The position numbers and the translations under genes are program-made. From the NCBI RefSeq assembly GCF_004137685.1, contig NZ_QYBB01000002.1:359875-423874 (forward strand): a stretch of 64,000 nucleotides of DNA. Direction: 5' to 3'. The notes beneath the pieces were generated by a model. It made no database searches and was not told where the DNA came from. It saw only the letters and a program-made list of their open reading frames with translations. The DNA is from Lichenibacterium minor (GTDB lineage: Bacteria > Pseudomonadota > Alphaproteobacteria > Rhizobiales > Beijerinckiaceae). The stretch's first letter is position 1. Each line of letters begins with the position of its first letter. Positions 51,810 through 61,306 of this stretch are shown here, piece by piece.

Positions 51810-52835
51810 TCAGAGCACTCGCTTCCAGCCGAGCTTGGCGGCTTCGCCGGGCTGGTCGTAGGTGTCGGGGAGCGGGATGCCGGCGAGGCTTTCCTTGGTC
51901 ACCGCGTAGGAGGGCGTGATGACGAAGCGCGGGGCCTTGCGCCCGGCGATCACCTCGTGGGCGTAGAAGGCGTTCATGTAGGCCATCTCGTAGAAGCTCT
52001 GGGCGAGCGTCAGGGCGAAGGGCGAGCCGGCCTTGATGTATTCGAACGACTGCTTGCCGCCGTCGATGCCGGTGATGAACACCTTGCGATTCGCCGCCTT
52101 GATGGCGAGCGTGCCTTCCGAGGCGGCGCCGTCCCAGGCGCACCAGATGGCGTCGAGTTCCGGGTTGGCGGTGAGGATGTTGTCGACCACCTGGCGGGGC
52201 GTCGTCGAACCGCCGAGCGCGAAGGCGATCTCGGACACGACCTGGATGTCGGGATAGCGGACGAAGACCGATTTCGCCCCGAGCGTGCGCTGGTCCCAGC
52301 TCTCGTTGGAGGGCAGGCACACCATGGCGACCTTGCCCTTGCCGTTGAGGCGGTCGGAGATGTACTGCGCCCCGTACGAGCCGAGCCCGAAGTTGTTGGA
52401 CATCGCTGTCGACGTCACGGTGGTGTTGGGCACGTAGCTGTCGCCGCAGAAGATCGGGATGCCGGAAGCGACGGCGGCCTGGACGGCCGGGGCGATGGCG
52501 GCGGCATCGGCCGGCGTGATGAAGATGGCGGCGGGCTTCGAGGCCACGAAGGCGGCGATCTGGTCCGCCTGCTTCTTCACGTCGTAATTGGCGTCTGCGA
52601 TCGTGAGGGTGCCGCCGAGCTTGGCGACGGCGTCCTTGTAGCCGCTCACGATGTGGCGGCCGGATTCCCACACGGTCCAGCCGAGGGACGCGCAGAACTG
52701 GGCGTCCTGCGCGTAGGCCTGGCCCGGGCGGGCCAGGGCGGTCGCCACCGTGAGGGCGGCGGCGCCGCTCAACAGGCCGCGCCGCGTGAGGTGGAAGCGC
52801 GCCTGGTCGTCGCCGCTCGTATCGTCCGTGCTCAT
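51810..52835 (-). CDS. Sugar ABC transporter substrate-binding protein with Tat-type signal
   Basis: A 341-residue RbsB-like binding protein. The N-terminus has LTRRGLLSGAAALTVATAL with a twin arginine and cleavage after AYA (about residue 42), so export by the Tat pathway is likely, unlike the Sec-type leader of the first operon. Mature motifs are FITPADAAAIAPAVQAAV and IPIFCGDSYVPNT. It should capture the pentose or deoxyhexose for the importer; L-fucose is the natural guess from the enzymes nearby. The Fe-dehydrogenase gene lies 69 bases upstream on the same strand. Confidence 0.92.
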   Translation of the reverse strand: MSTDDTSGDDQARFHLTRRGLLSGAAALTVATALARPGQAYAQDAQFCASLGWTVWESGRHIVSGYKDAVAKLGGTLTIADANYDVKKQADQIAAFVASKPAAIFITPADAAAIAPAVQAAVASGIPIFCGDSYVPNTTVTSTAMSNNFGLGSYGAQYISDRLNGKGKVAMVCLPSNESWDQRTLGAKSVFVRYPDIQVVSEIAFALGGSTTPRQVVDNILTANPELDAIWCAWDGAASEGTLAIKAANRKVFITGIDGGKQSFEYIKAGSPFALTLAQSFYEMAYMNAFYAHEVIAGRKAPRFVITPSYAVTKESLAGIPLPDTYDQPGEAAKLGWKRVL

Positions 52836-52904
52836 CTCATGGTCCTCCCTTGAAATCGTTTCGGTTCGGGGCCTCTGTCGGGCCCTCTTCGTCCGGTGCG
52901 CGTC

Positions 52905-54017
52905 TCAGCGTGACTGGCGGAGAAGCTCCAGATACTCGTCCCGCGTGGGGATGCGGGGATTGGTGGCGTGGCAATGGTCCTTGAGGGCCTGGCCGGCGAC
53001 CTCGTCCATCATGGCGTCGGTCACCCCCATGGCGTCGAGGCCGGAGGGCAGGCCGATCGCGGCGCTGAGCTCCGCCACCCGGGCGTCCGGCTCGCCGCCC
53101 AGCATCTCGGCGAGGACGTCCCACTTGGCCCCGATCGCCTGGCGGTTGAAGCGCAGCACCGCCGGCATCAGCACGGCGTTCAGCGTGCCGTGGTGCAGGT
53201 TGAGGGACCGGATGGCGCCGAGCGGGTGGGTGAGGGCGTGGACGGCGCCGAGCCCCTTCTGGAACGCCATGGCGCCCTCGAGCGCCGACATCATCATGTC
53301 CCAGCGCGCCTGCCGGTCGGCGCCGTCCGAGACCACGCGCCGAATCGCGCTCCAGCCCCGGCGCAGGCCGTCGAGCGCGATGGCGTCGGCGGGCGGGTTC
53401 ACGGCCGGCGCCATGTAGGTTTCGAGGCAGTGCGACAGGGCGTCCATGCCCGTCGCGGCCGTCAGGCCCGCCGGCAGCCCGTGCGTCAGCTCGGGGTCGC
53501 ACAGCGCCACGCTCGGGAGCATGTGGGGGCTGACGATGCCGAGCTTGCGGCCCTCGCGCGTGATGATGACGGCGGCGCGACCGACCTCCGAGCCCGTGCC
53601 CGACGTGGTCGGCACAGCCACCAGCGGGCAGATGCCCCCGTGGATCCGACCGAGGCCGCCTTCCACCAGCGTGTACTGGGCGAGCGGGCCAGGGTGGCCG
53701 GTGAGCAGGCGCACCGCCTTGGCGAGGTCGATCGGCGAGCCTCCGCCGAGCGCCACGATGCCGTCGCACCCGGCCTCGCCGTAGAGCGCGAAGGCGGCCT
53801 CGACGGCCTCCTCGGTAGGGTTGGCGGGCGTGTCGGCGAAGATTGTGGGGCGGTCCGGCAGGAGCGCTGCGACGCGCTCGACGAGCCCGGTGCCGAGGAG
53901 GCCGCGGTCGGTGACGAGCAGCGGGCGCGCGACCTTCAGGCCGTCGAGGATCGTGGGCAGCCTGGCGACGGCGCCGTCGTCGAACTCGATCCGGGTCAGG
54001 TAGGTGATCAGGGCCAT
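52905..54017 (-). CDS. Iron-containing alcohol dehydrogenase (FucO-like)
   Basis: A 370-residue group III alcohol dehydrogenase. NAD-binding is GGGSPIDLAKA, and metal ligands are in MDALSHCLETY (Asp and His), HALTHPLG and LNLHHGTLNA. PTTSGTGSEVGRAAVI is diagnostic. FucO-type members reduce L-lactaldehyde to 1,2-propanediol; others handle 4-hydroxybutyrate or maleylacetate. The ATG at 54017 gives the family N-terminus but has no clear Shine-Dalgarno. It is the first gene of the minus arm, divergent from the GntR gene. Lactaldehyde from fucose cleavage is a sensible substrate but not proven. Confidence 0.88.
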   Translation of the reverse strand: MALITYLTRIEFDDGAVARLPTILDGLKVARPLLVTDRGLLGTGLVERVAALLPDRPTIFADTPANPTEEAVEAAFALYGEAGCDGIVALGGGSPIDLAKAVRLLTGHPGPLAQYTLVEGGLGRIHGGICPLVAVPTTSGTGSEVGRAAVIITREGRKLGIVSPHMLPSVALCDPELTHGLPAGLTAATGMDALSHCLETYMAPAVNPPADAIALDGLRRGWSAIRRVVSDGADRQARWDMMMSALEGAMAFQKGLGAVHALTHPLGAIRSLNLHHGTLNAVLMPAVLRFNRQAIGAKWDVLAEMLGGEPDARVAELSAAIGLPSGLDAMGVTDAMMDEVAGQALKDHCHATNPRIPTRDEYLELLRQSR

Positions 54018-54245
54018 GGCGACGCAATGCTCTCGTTCGGCCCCGGGCCGCGCGGCCCGGCGGCGCCGGTGATGGTGGGGGATGGGATCCGGCCTGTCGT
54101 GGCCGCGGACGCGGGCGACCGGCGCCCGAACCATTGTGCTCCTCCCGTGGTGCGGCTTCGCCGGATCCGCCACCTGATGGCGGGTCGATTTGCGGCTTGC
54201 ACCGGTCACCGATATATGAGTTATTCAAGTCAGAACAGACAAGCG

Positions 54246-54995
54246 ATGTCAACGGCTCTGGGGCCTATGCTCAAAAACATCGATACGCAGAGGGGAGAGA
54301 CGGGAACGGCGGCCCGGACGGCCGCAGCGCGGCCTGCCCAAAAAGCCAATCAGATATATGACGTTTTGAGACGCAGCATCGTGCTGCTCGACATGCCGCC
54401 CGGCTCGGTCCTGGCCGAGAAGGAGATCTGCCTGCGCTACGGCGTGTCCCGCACGCCCGTGCGGGAAGCGGTGCAGCGGCTCGCCGAGGAGGATCTCGTC
54501 GAGGTGAGGCCGCATTCGGGCACCTACGTCAGCAAGATCGACTTCGCGGTGGCCGAGGAAGGCTTCGTGATCCGCCGGGCGCTGGAGATCGAGAGCGTGC
54601 GGCGCTGCGCCGAGCGGGTGACGCCCGAGGGCGTCGCGCGCCTCGACGGCCTCGTGCGCCGCATGCGCGACATCCTCCGGCAGGAGGCGCTCGGGGACTA
54701 TCTCGAGGTCGACGATGCCTTCCACGGCCTCATCGCCGGCGTGAGCGGCTATCCCCGGATTTGGAAGTTCATCGACATGGCCAAGGTCCATCTCGACCGC
54801 ATGCGCCAGCTCAGCGCGCCCGTTCCGGGCCACCTCGCCGAGGTGACCGAGCAGCATGCCGCGGTAGTCCGCGCGATCGAGCGCCGCAACGCCGATCAGG
54901 CCGAACTCGCCATGCGCATCCACCTCGACGGCTCCTTCGCCGTGATGCGCAGCCTCTACCAGGACGACGCCCTCTTCGCGGGACAGGCCCCATGA
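54246..54995 (+). CDS. GntR family transcriptional regulator with FCD domain (fucose locus)
   Basis: A 249-residue regulator. The winged helix is VLAEKEICLRYGVSRTPVREAVQRL (residues about 55-80), and the FCD domain follows with DDAFHGLIAGVSG and TEQHAAVVRAIERRN. The ATG at 54246 is used; one seven codons later has GGGG upstream and is also possible. It is divergent from the Fe-dehydrogenase/ABC arm and coupled to the dehydratase (ATGA overlap), so it can control both arms from one 228-base region. The inducer is likely a sugar acid such as fuconate or its 2-keto-3-deoxy form. Confidence 0.92.
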   Translation: MSTALGPMLKNIDTQRGETGTAARTAAARPAQKANQIYDVLRRSIVLLDMPPGSVLAEKEICLRYGVSRTPVREAVQRLAEEDLVEVRPHSGTYVSKIDFAVAEEGFVIRRALEIESVRRCAERVTPEGVARLDGLVRRMRDILRQEALGDYLEVDDAFHGLIAGVSGYPRIWKFIDMAKVHLDRMRQLSAPVPGHLAEVTEQHAAVVRAIERRNADQAELAMRIHLDGSFAVMRSLYQDDALFAGQAP

Positions 54996-56536
54996 TCCTC
55001 GACTTTCCAGCCGACGCGCCCCTGATCCGCCTTCACCCGGACGACAATGTCGCGGTGGCCCGGGCCGCCCTCGATCCCGCGGCGGCGGCTGGCCTGCCCC
55101 TCGACTTCTCCGTCCGCGACCGCATCGCCCAGGGCCACAAGATGGCGCTTACGGCCATCGCGCCCGGCGAGCCCGTGGTGAAATACGGGCAGGTGATCGG
55201 GGTGGCGAGCCGCCCCATCGCCAGGGGCGAGCACGTCCACACGCAGAACCTCGCCATGGCCGATTTCGCGCTCGAACACGCCTTCTGCGCCGGGGCGCGG
55301 CCGACCGACTTCGTGCCCGAGGCGCAGCGCGCGACCTTTCTCGGCTTCCCGCGCCCGGACGGACGGGCGGGCACGCGCAACTACCTCGCCGTCATCTCGT
55401 CCGTGAACTGCTCGGCCACGGTCGCCAAGGCGGTGGCGGCCCGCTTCGCCGGCCGGCGCGGGCTCGACGCCTTTCCCAACGTCGACGGCATCATCCCGCT
55501 CACCCACGGCGGCGGCTGCGCCATCAATACCGAGGCGGAGGGCTACCTCTACCTCACGCGCGTCCTGGCCGGCTACGCCGTCCATCCCAACGTCGGCGCC
55601 GTGCTGATGATCGGCCTCGGCTGCGAGACAAACCAGATCCACCTCTTGCTCAAACGGCACGGCCTCGTCGAGGGTGACGCGTTACGCAGCCTCACCATCC
55701 AGGGCACCGGGGGCACCCGTGCTTCCATCGCGGCCGGGGTCGCGGCCGTGGAGGCCATGCTGCCGGCGCTCGACGCCGTGCGGCGCGTCCCCTGTCCGGC
55801 AGCCCACCTGACGCTGGCGCTCGAATGCGGGGGCTCGGACGGATATTCAGGCATCTCGGCCAACCCGGCGCTCGGCCATGCCGCCGACCTCCTGGTGCGC
55901 AACGGCGGCACAGCCGTTCTGGCCGAAACGCCGGAAATCTACGGGGCCGAGCACCTGCTGACGCGCCGCGCCGCGACCCCGGCCGTCGCCGAGAAGCTGC
56001 TCGCCCGGATCGATTGGTGGCGCGACTACGCGGCGCGGGGCCGGGCGGAGCTCAACAACAACCCGTCCTTCGGCAACAAGGCGGGCGGGCTCACCACCAT
56101 CCTGGAAAAGTCGCTCGGGGCGGTCGCCAAGGGCGGAGGCACCCGGCTCAACGCCGTCTACGAGTACGCCGAGCCGATCACGGAGCGGGGCTTCGTCTTC
56201 ATGGACACGCCCGGCTACGATCCCGTTGCGGTGACGGGCCAGGTGGCAGGCGGCTGCAACGTCGTGGCTTTCACCACGGGCCGGGGCTCGGTGTCCGGCT
56301 TCAAGCCTGCCCCGACCCTGAAGCTCGCCACCAACTCGGCCATGTTCGCCCGCATGAGCGAGGACATGGACATCGACTGCGGCACCATCGTGGACGGCCG
56401 CGAGACGGTGGCCGAGGTGGGTGAGCGGATCTTCCGCGCCGTCCTCGACACGGCCTCGGGCCGGCCGAGCCTCAGCGAGACCTTCGACTACGGCGACAAC
56501 GAATTCGTGCCCTGGCAGGTCGGCGCTGTGATGTGA
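54992..56536 (+). CDS. UxaA family dehydratase (altronate dehydratase-like)
   Basis: A 514-residue enzyme with the N-terminal SAF domain (HPDDNVAVARAAL to KYGQVIGVA) and the large D-galactarate dehydratase/altronate hydrolase domain. Motifs include GRAGTRNYLAVISSVNCSAT, HGGGCAINT, ECGGSDGYSGISANPALG and NNNPSFGNKAGGLTTILEKSLGA. The family removes water from sugar acids to give 2-keto-3-deoxy acids and needs iron. In this locus the candidate substrate is L-fuconate or a related aldonate; the usual fuconate dehydratase is an enolase-superfamily protein, which is absent here. The gene is coupled to the regulator. Confidence 0.9.
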   Translation: MILDFPADAPLIRLHPDDNVAVARAALDPAAAAGLPLDFSVRDRIAQGHKMALTAIAPGEPVVKYGQVIGVASRPIARGEHVHTQNLAMADFALEHAFCAGARPTDFVPEAQRATFLGFPRPDGRAGTRNYLAVISSVNCSATVAKAVAARFAGRRGLDAFPNVDGIIPLTHGGGCAINTEAEGYLYLTRVLAGYAVHPNVGAVLMIGLGCETNQIHLLLKRHGLVEGDALRSLTIQGTGGTRASIAAGVAAVEAMLPALDAVRRVPCPAAHLTLALECGGSDGYSGISANPALGHAADLLVRNGGTAVLAETPEIYGAEHLLTRRAATPAVAEKLLARIDWWRDYAARGRAELNNNPSFGNKAGGLTTILEKSLGAVAKGGGTRLNAVYEYAEPITERGFVFMDTPGYDPVAVTGQVAGGCNVVAFTTGRGSVSGFKPAPTLKLATNSAMFARMSEDMDIDCGTIVDGRETVAEVGERIFRAVLDTASGRPSLSETFDYGDNEFVPWQVGAVM

Positions 56537-56585
56537 CGCGGCTCGGGGCGGGCAGAGACAAGACGAGGCAGCGAGGGAGGGCACC

Positions 56586-58154
56586 GTGCAATTGAAGGAC
56601 CATTACGACGTTGTGATCGTCGGCTCGGGCGTGGGCGGCGGCGCGCTCGCCCGGAGCCTCGCGGCCTCGGGCTGTAGCATCCTGATGATCGAGCGCGGCC
56701 CGCGGCTCGCCCGCGAGCCCGACAACTGGAGCGTGGCGGCCGTCTTCCACCAGCGCAAATACGCCGCGAAGGAGCAGTGGCGCGACCGGGACGGCAACCT
56801 GTTCGCACCGGGCACCTACTATTACGTAGGCGGCAATTCCAAGTTCTTCGGCGCCGCCACGGTGCGGTTCCGCGCGCAGGACTTCGAGGACCTGCAGCAC
56901 GAGGGCGGCGTGGCGCCGGCTTGGCCGGTGCGCTACGCCGACTTCGAGCCCTACTACGCCGAGGCCGAACGGCTGATGGGCACGCACGGCACCGCCGGGG
57001 CGGACCCGATCGAGCCGCCACGCAGCGGGCCCATGCCCCATCCGGCCATCGGCCACGAGCCCGAGATCGCCACCTTCGAGCGCAAGCTCCGGGCCCGCGG
57101 CCTCCACCCCTTCCCGCTGCCCATCGCCATCGACTACCACGAGGGCGGCGCCTGCCTGCGCTGTCGGACCTGTGACGGCTTCGCCTGCCAGATCGGCGCC
57201 AAGGGCGACGCGGAGGTGCGCCTCGTCGATCCCGCCCTCGCGTCCGGAAACGTCACGCTCGTCACCGAGACCCTGGTACGTCGCTTCGTCACCGATCCCT
57301 CGGGCCGCCGCGTGACCGCGGTCGAGATCGAGCACGAGGGCGAGGTGCTGAGCGTCGCGGGCGACCTCTTTGTGTCGAGCGCCGGGGCGATCAACTCGGC
57401 GGCGCTGCTCCTGCGCTCCGCCAACGACCAGCACCGGCGTGGCCTCGGCAACAACGGGTCAGATCAGCTCGGTCGTAACTACATGGCCCACAACAACACC
57501 ACCATGATGGCGGTCGCGCCCTGGCGCAAGAATCGCGTCACCTTCCAAAAATCCATGGCGATCAACGATTTCTACCTCGCCAATGCCGAACGTCCTTATC
57601 CGCTCGGCAACATACAGGGCCTCGGCAAGCTCCAGGGCGGGATGCTGACCGCCAATGCCCGCTGGGCGCCCGAATGGCTGATGAGTTCCTTCGCGGACCG
57701 CAGCGTCGACTGGTGGCTGATGTCGGAAGATCTGCCCGATCCGGAGAACCGGGTCACGGTCGATCCGGACGGGCATATTCGCCTGTCCTACACGCCTAAC
57801 AACCTCAAGGCCCATGGCGAGCTCGTGGCCGTGTGGACGCGCCACATGAAGGCGCTCGGCTACCCGATCATCGTCACCCAGAAGATGGACATCAAAGTCG
57901 CCATGCATCAATGCGGCACCGCCCGCTTCGGCACCGACCCGTCGACCTCCGTGCTCGACCCGTTCTGCCGGGCCTGGGACCTCGAGAACCTTTACGTAGT
58001 CGACGCGTCCTTCCTGCCCTCGTCGACCGGCTTCAACCCGTCGCTGACCATCGTGGCCCAGGCGTTGCGCACCGCCGAACACATCCTGAAGGGCTGGCGC
58101 ATGCCCGAGGTCGCCGCGGCCGGCCTCGGCGCGCCGGCGCCGGTCCTGGCCTGA
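56586..58154 (+). CDS. GMC family FAD-dependent oxidoreductase
   Basis: A 522-residue flavoprotein starting at a GTG with GGGAGGG upstream. The FAD motif is IVGSGVGGGA near residue 11, the conserved MIERGPRLARE follows, and the active-site histidine is in MHQCGTARFG with STGFNPSLTIVAQAL near the end. Cys-rich CLRCRTCDGFACQ near residue 190 is unusual and could bind a metal or cofactor. No subunit 3-like partner gene lies beside it, unlike the first GMC gene. It sits between the dehydratase and an SDR. Its substrate is a sugar or polyol of the same pathway, not determined. Confidence 0.9.
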   Translation: MQLKDHYDVVIVGSGVGGGALARSLAASGCSILMIERGPRLAREPDNWSVAAVFHQRKYAAKEQWRDRDGNLFAPGTYYYVGGNSKFFGAATVRFRAQDFEDLQHEGGVAPAWPVRYADFEPYYAEAERLMGTHGTAGADPIEPPRSGPMPHPAIGHEPEIATFERKLRARGLHPFPLPIAIDYHEGGACLRCRTCDGFACQIGAKGDAEVRLVDPALASGNVTLVTETLVRRFVTDPSGRRVTAVEIEHEGEVLSVAGDLFVSSAGAINSAALLLRSANDQHRRGLGNNGSDQLGRNYMAHNNTTMMAVAPWRKNRVTFQKSMAINDFYLANAERPYPLGNIQGLGKLQGGMLTANARWAPEWLMSSFADRSVDWWLMSEDLPDPENRVTVDPDGHIRLSYTPNNLKAHGELVAVWTRHMKALGYPIIVTQKMDIKVAMHQCGTARFGTDPSTSVLDPFCRAWDLENLYVVDASFLPSSTGFNPSLTIVAQALRTAEHILKGWRMPEVAAAGLGAPAPVLA

Positions 58155-58183
58155 GCGGGTACAGAGAAGGGGGAGGGGAAACC

Positions 58184-58978
58184 ATGACGACCCAGAAGGA
58201 CTATGCCCGCCTGTTCGATCTGACGGGCCGGAAGGCGGTGGTGACGGGCGGCTCGCGCGGCATCGGCCGTGCCGTCGCCGAAGCGTTTCGGGCCCAGGGC
58301 GCCGACATCGCCGTCGTGGTGCGCGAGACGGTGGACCGGGCCGACGCGCTGGTGGCTGAGCTCAACGCCGGCGGGGGCGACAGCTTCGCGATCCGCGCCG
58401 ATGTGTCGGTCGAGGCGGATGTCGCCCGCCTCGCCGCGACGCTCGAGGAGCGCTGGGGACAGGTCGACGTGCTGGTCAACAATGCCGGCATCGTGCTGCC
58501 GGGCCCCGCCGAGGATTTCGGCTTCGAGGACTGGCGCCGCACCATGTCGGTGAATCTCGACGGCGTCTTCTTGGTAAGCCAAGCCATCGGCCGAATGATG
58601 ATCGCCCGCAAGCGCGGCGTCATCATCAACATCGGCTCGATGTCGGGCCGCATCGTCAACTGGCCGTTCCGCCACGCCGCCTACAACGTATCGAAGGCAG
58701 CGGTCCATATGCTGACCAAGTGCCTGGCGACTGAGTGGGCTGAACACGGCATCCGCGTGAACGCCATCGCGCCCGGGTACATCATGACGGAACTGACCGA
58801 GGAGGTATTGCGCGAGCACCCACAGGTGGTGAGCGAGCACTGGGCCAAGGGTGCGGTCATGAACCGTATCGGCACTGTCGACGAACTCGCGGGCGCAGTC
58901 GTCTACCTGGCCAGCGACGCTTCGTCCTTCACCACCGGCGAGGTGCACACTGTGGACGGCGGTCTGACGCTGCGCTGA
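58184..58978 (+). CDS. Short-chain dehydrogenase/reductase
   Basis: A 264-residue classical SDR. TGGSRGIG (21-28) is the cofactor glycine motif, NNAG is present, and the catalytic Ser is in IGSMSG with Tyr and Lys in YNVSKAA. The C-terminal SSFTTGEVHTVDGG is typical. A GGGAGGGG site precedes the ATG. In L-fucose and L-rhamnose oxidative pathways an SDR oxidises 2-keto-3-deoxy-fuconate to the 2,4-diketo acid, and this is the likeliest role; gluconate 5-dehydrogenase-like activity is an alternative. Confidence 0.92.
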   Translation: MTTQKDYARLFDLTGRKAVVTGGSRGIGRAVAEAFRAQGADIAVVVRETVDRADALVAELNAGGGDSFAIRADVSVEADVARLAATLEERWGQVDVLVNNAGIVLPGPAEDFGFEDWRRTMSVNLDGVFLVSQAIGRMMIARKRGVIINIGSMSGRIVNWPFRHAAYNVSKAAVHMLTKCLATEWAEHGIRVNAIAPGYIMTELTEEVLREHPQVVSEHWAKGAVMNRIGTVDELAGAVVYLASDASSFTTGEVHTVDGGLTLR

Positions 58979-59006
58979 TCCGATGCAACAAGGAAGGAGA
59001 ACGAGC

Positions 59007-60128
59007 ATGAACCAGCGCGGCTACGGCGGCCCACTCCGCTATATCCAAGGCCCCGGCGTCATCGCCGACATCGGACGCTACGCGGCTTCCCTCGGCCAGT
59101 CTGCCCTGGTGGTGGTCGACAGCTTTCTCTGGGACGGGCTTCGGGGCCGGATCGCGGGCTCCCTCGAGGCGGCGGGCGTCGAGGCGCGCTTCCTGCGCTT
59201 CGGTGGGGAATCGTCCGACACCGAAGTCGAGCGCTGCATCGGTGAGGCGCGGGCGGCCGCCGTCGTGATCGGGGTCGGGGGCGGCAAGGCTCTCGATACC
59301 GCCAAGATCACGGCCTCGCACATCGGCGCACGCATCGTAACGGTGCCGACCATCGCCTCGACGGATTCGCCCACCAGCGCCATCGGCGTGATCTACTCGC
59401 CCGAGGGCGTCTACGACTGCGTGGTCCGCTGCGGCCGCAACCCGGATGTCGTTCTGGTGGACAGTGCCGTGATCGCGGCTGCCCCGGCCCGTTTCCTTGT
59501 CTCGGGTATGGGTGATGCGCTGTCGACCTTCTTTGAGGCTCGATCAAACCAGGACACGCGTTCGCGCAACTATATCGGCGATGGCTACGCGCCGACGGCT
59601 GCGGGCCTCGCCATCGCACGGGCCTGCCACGATGTGTTGATGCGGGATGGCCGCGCCGCCTTAGCGGCGGCGCGCGCCAACCGCCTCACACCCGCAGTCG
59701 AAACCATCATCGAAGCCAACACTTTGCTTTCAGGTCTCGGTTTCGAGAACTGCGGCGTTTCGGCCGCGCACGGCATCCACGACGCCCTCACGGTGCTCGG
59801 CCCCACCCATCGTTTCTTCCACGGCGAAAAGGTCGCGTTCGGCACGATCTGCCTGCTCGTCCTGGAGAACCGCCCGCGTGCGGAGCTGGAGGAGGTCATC
59901 GATTTCTGCATCGATCTCGGACTACCGACCACGCTGGCGGATCTCGGGCTCGCAGCCGTGCGAGAGGACGAAATGCGCGCCGTCGGCGAGGCCGCAATGG
60001 CGCCGGCCAGCGTCATTCACTCGGTGCCGGTCGCGCTCGATTCGCGCCTCGTGGCCGACGCGATCTGGACCGCGAGCGCAATCGCGGAGGCCCGCGGTGC
60101 GGAGCGCGATCCGCGGCGGCCCACGTGA
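59007..60128 (+). CDS. Iron-containing alcohol dehydrogenase, glycerol dehydrogenase (GldA)-like
   Basis: A 373-residue group III dehydrogenase of the GldA branch. GVGGGKALDTAKI binds NAD, TIASTDSPTSAIGVIYS is characteristic of GldA, and metal ligands lie in GMGDALSTFFEA, SAAHGIHDALT and THRFFHGEKVAFG. AAGGAAGGAGAACG precedes the ATG at 59007. The family oxidises glycerol or related vicinal diols such as 1,2-propanediol. Placed last in the plus arm, it may process a C3 product of sugar cleavage. No aldolase or fumarylacetoacetate-type hydrolase that would make that product is encoded in this locus. Confidence 0.9.
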   Translation: MNQRGYGGPLRYIQGPGVIADIGRYAASLGQSALVVVDSFLWDGLRGRIAGSLEAAGVEARFLRFGGESSDTEVERCIGEARAAAVVIGVGGGKALDTAKITASHIGARIVTVPTIASTDSPTSAIGVIYSPEGVYDCVVRCGRNPDVVLVDSAVIAAAPARFLVSGMGDALSTFFEARSNQDTRSRNYIGDGYAPTAAGLAIARACHDVLMRDGRAALAAARANRLTPAVETIIEANTLLSGLGFENCGVSAAHGIHDALTVLGPTHRFFHGEKVAFGTICLLVLENRPRAELEEVIDFCIDLGLPTTLADLGLAAVREDEMRAVGEAAMAPASVIHSVPVALDSRLVADAIWTASAIAEARGAERDPRRPT

Positions 60129-60377
60129 GCCGGACGCCGCAGATCGCGCGAACGCCGACTCGGGCCGGCTGCGTACCTTGCGAAAGGTGCTGGATCCACT
60201 GCCGCAGGTCGCTAGCAGGCGGCTGAAAGGAGTCGACGTTCAGCCTATCAGCATCATTCCGCGTTGTTTTTGGCGAGTGGACGGTAGAAAGCGTGGGGGT
60301 CAGGCTTTCTGCCGTCTGCACGTTGCGCTGCGCACCAGCCCCGTCGAGGCGGGACAGGGGCTCCTTCCGTCGGCTCC

Positions 60378-61215
60378 TCACGCCACCTTCGGTTCAGCGA
60401 GCAGCTTGGGCAGGCGCATGAGGTTGCAGGCCGCGGCCGAGAACGCGAAGGCCATGTCGCCCCGCTCGTGGCCGCGCACCCGGATGCGGCGCAGGAACCC
60501 GAACGCGTTTGTCCCGGCCGAAGCCCTCCTCGATCCGCTTGCGGATGCGCTGGCTCACGCTGGAGCCGGGGTGGCGAGCGGTCCGGCCGTCGATGGCCGA
60601 GCGCCGCCGGGCCGTGTTCCGGGCGACGTCACGTTCATGCTCCGCAGCTCGTCCACGAAGTCCTCGGCGTCGTAGCCCTTGTCGGCCCCGAGCGTGATGC
60701 GGTCGGGACGGTCGGCCCGATTCTCGATTATGGCGAGAGCGGCCGTGCGCTCGGCATGGCCGTCAGCCTCCGTGACGCAGCCGTCCACGATCAGCCGGTT
60801 GCGGTTCTCCATGAGCGTGTGCCCCATGACTCACAGCCTGGCTTCCCGGCCCCGCCCCTTGCGGTAAAGCCGCGCCTCCGGGGCTGTGACGCTCCTGTGC
60901 GTGTCTTTGGAGAGCCATTGGCCGTGGAAATCCACCTCGACGTTGCGCCCGCCCGCCCGCGGGCGGCTCGGGGAGAGCGGGCGGCTCAGGCGGCGTGTCG
61001 CTGTCTTTGGGTTTGAAGCTCTTCATCGACGCCCAGGCCTGGATGGGCGTGCCGTCCACGCTGAAGTGGTCCTGTGGCAGCAGCCGCTCCACCCGCGGGT
61101 GGCCAGCACGGCGCTCAGGAACGCCGCCGCCACGCGGCCGCTCGCGACGCCTGGGCCTATCTGCGCGGCACGAAACTGGCCCACCATCTCTTCGCACTTT
61201 GCGATGACATGATGC
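60378..61215 (-). pseudogene. Decayed IS5-type transposase
   Basis: Minus-strand pieces in several frames match the IS5/IS1182-like DDE transposase: DHFSVDGTPIQAWASMKSFKPKD near 61050-61100, MGHTLMENRNRLIVDGCVT, LGADKGYDAEDFVDELR near 60680, SQRIRKRIEEGFG and finally CNLMRLPKLLAE at the stop. At least two frameshifts separate them and the 5' end is unclear. It separates the fucose locus from the TetR region. Confidence 0.8.
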
Positions 61216-61306
61216 CTGCGTGCTGTGATGCCTGGACCACATTCATCGCCGGACGCATATCGGCTTTGCGTAGCTGACCACCAAGCGTCGCGTCCTGGAT
61301 CAGGTC

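Noticed and set aside
50218..52671. 817-codon minus-strand open frame over the second RbsA-type gene
   Set aside because: The N-terminal third is a frame-shifted shadow of the binding-protein gene; the ATPase proper starts at the GTG at 51717.
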